Source: Pampus argenteus (Eukaryota; Chordata; Actinopteri; Scombriformes; Stromateidae). From it: a stretch of DNA of 64,000 nt. Where the stretch lies: contig CM072879.1 of assembly GCA_036937835.1 (NCBI GenBank), positions 20,114,001-20,178,000 of the forward strand, in the 5' to 3' direction. The notes under the pieces are model-generated. The model was not told where the DNA came from. It saw nothing but the letters and a program-made list of their open reading frames with translations, and did no database searches. Every line of letters begins with the position of its first letter. Within the stretch, counting starts at the first letter, position 1. Positions 58,690-64,000 of this stretch are shown piece after piece. The position numbers and the translations under genes were made by a program.

Positions 58690-59010
58690 AATGTTTCAGG
58701 ACTTTTAGGAAGGAGTTGAGACTCTGGGTCGTCAGGAGGTGACAACTACAGCTAATGTGATCAGGGAGACAGCTAGGAGTGGACTTGGTGTGTCATCTGG
58801 AAGGAAAGTAGATAAGGAGACTTGGTGGAGGAATGAGGAGGTGCAGGAGTGTATATGGAGAAAGAGGTTAGCTAAGAAGAAGTGGGACACTGAGAGGACT
58901 GATGATAGTAGACAGGAGTACAGAGAGATGCAGCGTAAGGTGGAAGTAGAGGTGACAAAGGCTAAACAAGAAGTCACAATGACTTGTATGTTAAGGTTGG
59001 AGAGACTGAT
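58690..59010 (+). mobile_element. RTE-type LINE fragment
   Basis: Translation shows KETWWRNEEVQECIWRKRLA, then KKKWDTERTDDSRQEYREMQ, matching the region between endonuclease and RT of RTE-like elements. Both ends are truncated. It lies between dnai2 and zf-E. Confidence 0.75.
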
Positions 59011-59099
59011 CTATAATAAAAATTACAAATCTGAACTAACAGAAAGTCATCAGGATCCTGCGTTAGATAATAATAATTAACGCCTTGTCTTGTGTAACA

Positions 59100-59840
59100 T
59101 AACTGCGTTTACATAAAGGATGCTAACAAAGCTTCACATCAACTCTTAAATGACTGTCTGGATCATAGTGATGTGACAGTAATTATTGTGGGTAAAAATA
59201 TTGTGATAAACAGTATTATCACGGCATTATAAATGTTAACATAGAGTTAAATTACACCATGTTCTCCTGGGATTTTATTATCTGATTAGCAGTCTGCATA
59301 TTCCAGCTTTGACTGGAAATCACTTTGAATGCTGCTCAGTGTCTCTTATACTCAAGTGAATGTTAGAGCACCTGTGAGGTGGCTGCAGTAGGTTGACAGC
59401 TCAGGTTCATTATAGAAAGTCTCTGCAGTGGGTTGACAGCTCAGGTTCATATAGAAAGTCTCTGCAGTGGGTTGACAGCTCAGGTTCATATAGAAAGTCT
59501 CTGCAGTGGGTTGACAGCTCAGGTTCATATAGAAAGTCTCTGCAGTGGGTTGACAGCTCAGGTTCATATAGAAAGTCTCTGCAGTGGGTTGACAGCTCAG
59601 GTTCATATAGAAAGTCTCTGCAGTGGGTTGACAGCTCAGGTTCATATAGAAAGTCTCTGCAGTGGGTTGACAGCTCAGGTTCATATAGAAAGTCTCTGCT
59701 GTGGTTATTCTGCATCGGTTCAGTACAAACTAAATCAAACTGCTAATGAAGGCAGGAGCCGCTCTGTGTTCACGGTGTCCTCTGAAATTGATGATACATA
59801 TTCAGTGTTCATATTGTTCATATTGTTCATATGGACACCT
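59100..59840 (-). mobile_element. fragmented foldback MITE, copy 3, split by a 39-bp tandem array
   Basis: AGCTTCACATCAACTCTTAAATGACTG (near 59128) matches the centre of copy 2, and TGTTCATATGGACACCTGACT (near 59820) matches its right end. The intervening sequence includes the array at 59391-59700 and unrelated AT-rich DNA. Confidence 0.5.
59391..59700. repeat. 39-bp tandem array, about 8 copies
   Basis: Near-identical 39-bp units start ggttgacagctcaggttcat and continue ATAGAAAGTCTCTGCAGTG; the first has one extra base. Because 39 is a multiple of three, several frames stay open on both strands, giving long spurious peptides. Confidence 0.96.
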
Positions 59841-59860
59841 GACTCAACAGACCCAAAAGT

Positions 59861-60297
59861 CCTCCAGTCCAGCAGAGTTCGCTGTTCGCTTCTCCGCTTC
59901 GCTTTGCAGGAAGCGAACAGTCGTCGACGCGGAACTCGCTGTGTGTTTACTTGTTTACCTCCCCGCTGGCTCTCTTTGTTGGCTGGAAGTGCGCAGAAAA
60001 GGAGGACAATGTGCGCCGTGCAGCTGCTGCGGGTGTCGGTACATGAGCGGATCAGCGCTGCCGCTGAAGACTTTCTGCTGCAGGTGGAAAAGGGAGAAAA
60101 AACGGCAGAAATCCCGCTTAGAGCGCTGCTCACCGAGCGGCTAACGGCGGCTGCGGAGGAGATCGTCGGTCTGCTGGAGGAAACCGTGGCGGAGTACGAA
60201 GACAGAGTGGAGCGGTCAGAGCGGGAGATCTGCCGCCAGAGGAGGCTGCTCGATGCTGTGCTGAAGCCCGAAGTCAAGCTGCTCAGAGCAGGTCAGT
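59861..60297 (+). repeat. promoter plus exon 1 duplication, zf-E copy
   Basis: This is a near-identical inverted copy of 46420-46900. It covers about 150 bp upstream of the ATG, all of exon 1, and the donor GTCAGT, and diverges immediately after it. Confidence 0.92.
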
Positions 60298-62479
60298 CCC
60301 GACGCACCGGACCGGAAGCACCGGAGACTTCAGACATGCTAACGTTAGCTAGCATCAAGCCTGCAGACATCAAGAAAGACTTTTCTGTCAACTAATCGCG
60401 CACATTCCTGAATACACCTGGGTGTGTTTTAAAGAGCGCAGAAAAGTACAATGGCTTACTGCCTGCCCTAATAGTAGAGGACACTACACCGGTGGTACCA
60501 CGTCCATGTAATTTATGGTCATAGAAAAAGACACTAATGATTGAGGAGATGGCACCGGAATACAAAACTGATTGGCATCATTATTGAGACTGAAAGGAGG
60601 CTGGTTGAATATGTGGCGAAATTAGATGAAGTTGCAGGCGTGATATTTATACTAACATGTACAAATTAATCTTTATCAACATATATTTAATCAGAAAGAC
60701 TACATTAATAAATTGCTCTTATTGGCTTTTATTGCAAAGATTTTATTACAGTAACATAAGTTGTACTTACAGTAACATACAAGCATAGTTGTTCTCAACT
60801 CTCAACCTGTTTTTTTTTTCTCTCCTCTGCTCTGCTTGGTGAAGCACAGAGAGCAGAGGAGAGGAGGAATATTTGCACGGCTATAAATGAGCAAAACAGT
60901 CCCCCACTGAGCTGAAATTAAACAAGTGTAAGTAAATAACATAAATAAACATAGATTGTTTCTTTTAGGGGGGGCAGAGGGTCCCGACCCTGCATGCTGA
61001 TGAAAGACCAACCAGGGACCAACTGCTGTGGAAATGTGTTCAGTCGACCTCTGGCAGCTCATGAATGTCGTTTTAAGACATAAATCAGTTGCTCTAAAAC
61101 GTTTTGGGAAACCCTGGTAGAACAGCGTTATATTGACAGTAGCTTCAGATTACATTTTGCATAATGTGTCTGTATTTTTAATTTCAGCATGTCCTGCAGA
61201 CTTTCAGCAGCTGCCGGAGAGTAAAGAAGAGGTTCCCCCTGAACAGCAGGAGTGGAGCTCCAGTCTGGACCAGGAGGAACCAGAACCTCCACACATTAAA
61301 GAGGAACAGGAGGAACTCTGGACCAGTCAGGAGGGAGAGCAGCTTCAAGGGCTGGAGGAGGCTGATATCACCACGTTCACTCCTGTCTCTGTGAAGAGTG
61401 AAGATGATGAAGAGAAACCTCAGTCCTCACAGCTTCATCACAGACAGACTGAGGAGAATACAGAGGCAGAACCTCCAGCAAGCAGCTCAACTGAAAACAT
61501 GGAAACAAAAGATTATGTAGAGGACTATAGAGGATCAGAACCAGCCAGGAACACGCATCCAGATTTACATTTACAACCAGTAAGTGAAGACAACTCTCTA
61601 GAGTCTACGGAAACTGATGATAGTGATTGTGATTGGACAGAAACAAATGAAGCTCAGTCAGGTGTAGAAGGTCCAAAAAACAGTGAAGTTCCTGAGAGTG
61701 ACATTGGATCTTCAACAAAAGAGCGACCCTTTCCTTGCTCGTATTGTGGTAAAAGATTTAGCCTTAAGGGAAATTTGAACAGACACATAAGAGACCACAC
61801 GGGCGAGAGACCATTTCCTTGCTCTGGTTGTGACAAGTCGTTTAAAGATAGTGGATCATTAACGGCACACATGAGGTGCCACACCGGAGAGCAGCCATAC
61901 AGCTGCTTATTCTGTGGGAAGAATTTTAGTGGGAGAGGAAACATGACCAGACACATGAGAATCCATACAGGAGAGAAGCCATACACCTGCTCAGTGTGCA
62001 GTAAAAGTTTTCACGTGAAAGAACACCTGAACAGACACATGAAGTATCACACTGGAGAAAAACCGTTCAGTTGCTCTGTCTGTGGGAAAGGCTGTGCTCA
62101 GAAAACGGACTTAAAGAAACACATGAGGGTACATACAGGAGAGAAACCGTACAGTTGTCCGTTCTGTGGAAAATGCTGTGCTGAAAAAGGAGACTTGACC
62201 AAACACATGAGAGTCCACACAGGAGAGAAGCCGTTCAGTTGCAATATTTGTGGAAAAAGTTGTGCTCAAAAGGGGAGCTTGAAGATTCACATGAGAGTCC
62301 ACACGGGAGAGAAACCGTTCAGCTGCTCTGTCTGCGGCAAGCGCTTTACTGTGACAGGACATCTAAAGAGACACATGAAGCTGCACACAGCGGACAGTCA
62401 GGTGACCAAGTCTGCAAATATAATTTCAGCCAAAGTAAATCATGAAGTTGAGACTGTTGAACCAGCAAACACATCATGA
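60009..62479 (+). CDS. C2H2 zinc-finger protein zf-E, 8 fingers, two coding exons
   Basis: A likely nuclear DNA-binding regulator, 524 aa. Exons: 60009-60291 and 61188-62479 (acceptor tttttaatttcag), joined in phase 1. Exon 1 gives MCAVQLLRVSVHERISAAAE, almost the same protein as zf-C exon 1. Exon 2 differs from the other four genes. It has a long acidic linker with a conserved fish ZNF motif (SLDQEEPEPPHIKEEQEELW), then eight regular fingers all joined by TGEKP-type linkers, at about residues 278-500. In fingers 5-7 the usual core Phe is replaced by Cys (CGKGCAQK, CGKCCAEK, CGKSCAQK). It lacks the FIQL-type tail and ends ETVEPANTS. A start further upstream, through the 39-bp array, is open but is not supported. 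Confidence 0.88.
60292..61187. other. zf-E intron 1
   Basis: The intron ends in a good acceptor. A GGGAAACCCTG sequence (61106-61116) looks like a hAT-type terminal repeat, and the preceding 0.3 kb may be a truncated MITE. Nothing coding is seen. Confidence 0.5.
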
Positions 62480-64000
62480 TGTGTTTTACCAGTTCAGGAG
62501 TAAAGATGAACCCTTCAATTCAGTGAGGCAGTTAGGGATGCCGCCACATGTTGCTCATGTTTATCAAGCTTCTCAGACTCAAGCCCAGCCTCCCACATCT
62601 AGGGATGTTCATCATGCAACAGTTTTAGATTAACTGCTATCAGTTATTTAAGTGATCAAAATACATTAATTGATAATGTACAATATGAGACATGTGGTGT
62701 AACCTCCAGAGAAAAAGCTCTGGTTTTGGGGTGATACCTCTTGTATCCAGAGCCAGATCAGAATAACAGCTTGGCCTTCATCGTGGTCACTTGTGCACGT
62801 CTGAAAGTAAATGTGCTTATACCTGTTGTAATTTGAAGGAGAAGCAGCCTGCCATCAAACAGAGACGAGCAACACAATAAATCGTACAAGTGGCGCATGC
62901 TTTGATGGTGTTCAGTGTTTCCCCCATGAGTTTTTTCAGTAGCAGTGCTGTTGTGCATGTGCAGAACCCACAACACCAGGACTCGTACCAGGAGCTGCTC
63001 GCTCTCTTCATTCGCTCTCTAGCTCGCTCGACCACCATTGCTCTGTTTATCTCTTGCTCTAAATTCCTCTGCTTCTTGATTTATTTTTATTTTTTATATT
63101 ATTTTATTTTTTTTAATAAGTCAAGAAGCCGACAGCAAAGCCTAACTTTATTTGTCTTTGTACTCACCGACAGGTTGTAGTTTTTCACAGGACATCCAGA
63201 CATTAGCAAGAAGAAAAATTGAAACAATATGCTCACTGGTGAAGTAAGCACTACGTCTGGAAGTATTCTTAATTCAGAACAGAAGTATTTATTTATTTAT
63301 TTTCCTCTGTCATCCTCCCTCTTTCTAAATACATTACAAACCAAACAAGTAGTACATACCAAGTCCCCAGAAATAGCACTTGGCTCTGAAGCCAGTTTGA
63401 CAGCTAATCCGTGTAATTGCACCTTCCAGCTCCATCACATGATGCACACTGGCCCAAAATGCATTTTTCATACACACAATCATTGGAAAAGGAGAAGCTG
63501 TTAAAAAATTTGAGTCTCACAAACTTCCATGAAATGACTTGTTTCACTATCAGACTTTGATCCATTTAATCCAAAAGTATTTGGAAAGTCTAAAAGAGCC
63601 ACAAGATTAAATTATTTTGAATGATGTTCACCCAATCCGGTCCCTCCAGTATGCAAATTACAGTGGAAGCGCAACACAGAACTGATCTGACCACCTTTGC
63701 CCTGCAAGTTCTCAAAGGTTCTGGTTATGTTACAGGTCGTTAAAGGATAATTTGGGTCCATTCGGCTGCAGGACCTGAAGAACAGCAACAGTTTGATTTG
63801 ACTCAAACCCAAAGAGAAGATCAGCAGACCAACAAGAACATCTTTGTCCTGTTGCAACTGAAACATTTAAATGTCTTCTTTTACTGACTCTTGTATAAAT
63901 GCATGTTTCAGGAGTAACCTTCCTGAAAATAATTCACAGCAGCATTATATTGCCAAAAACTGCAAGACAGAAGTATATAAAATGTTTAAAGATCTCACCA
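62480..64000. other. zf-E 3' UTR and downstream sequence
   Basis: A possible AATAAA lies at 62876-62881. A repeat-like block begins cagtgtttcccccatgag near 62916 (hAT-type terminus). A T-rich tract lies at 63075-63118. No further gene can be supported to the window end. Confidence 0.55.

Noticed and set aside
59433..60395. A 320-codon open frame running from the 39-bp array into the zf-E first exon and past its donor
   Set aside because: The upstream half is tandem repeat and MITE remnant, the ATG at 60009 matches the zf-C start, and the frame runs past a clear splice donor. It is chance openness.
63612..63866. Minus-strand 84-codon frame downstream of zf-E
   Set aside because: No recognisable domain or splice context; its length is within chance expectation.

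Overview
This is vertebrate nuclear DNA, most likely from a percomorph teleost fish. The evidence is split genes with GT/AG introns, very dense (CA)n/(GT)n microsatellites, L2- and RTE-like LINE remnants, common teleost dispersed repeats, and C2H2 zinc-finger genes of a fish type whose first exon encodes a short helical N-terminal domain. I reconstructed exons by hand from protein similarity, reading phase and splice sites. All coding exons listed join in phase.

Layout. (1) 1-9149, minus: ints3 (Integrator subunit 3), 28 coding exons visible; the last exon(s) lie off the left edge. A CpG-rich promoter with three CCAAT motifs precedes it. (2) 10530-29332, minus: npr1 (natriuretic peptide receptor A, receptor guanylyl cyclase), 21 coding exons, 1079 aa, probably with an untranslated first exon near 32.4-32.8 kb. 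NPR1 and INTS3 are also neighbours in human 1q21, so this looks like conserved synteny. (3) 35632-51552, minus: four tandem C2H2 zinc-finger genes (here zf-A to zf-D), with 6-7, 20, 13 and 16 fingers. (4) 52149-53024, plus: dusp11 (RNA 5'-triphosphatase/phosphatase) with an uninterrupted coding region. It converges tail-to-tail with (5) 53305-58293, minus: dnai2 (outer-arm dynein intermediate chain 2), 12 coding exons. (6) 60009-62479, plus: a fifth zinc-finger gene (zf-E). Its promoter and first exon are a near-identical inverted copy of those of zf-C, but its finger exon is of a different type.

The ints3, npr1, dusp11 and dnai2 genes have unrelated jobs (snRNA/transcription termination, cGMP signalling, RNA end processing, cilia motility). 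Only the zinc-finger genes form a functional family here, presumably DNA-binding regulators. The most unusual signals are in that cluster: duplicated N-terminal helical modules, a triplicated five-finger block, recurrent fingers three residues short, a promoter-plus-exon-1 duplication, and a 47-bp minisatellite in two introns. Outside the cluster, ints3 intron 3 consists almost wholly of an 11-bp repeat resembling a CRE site.
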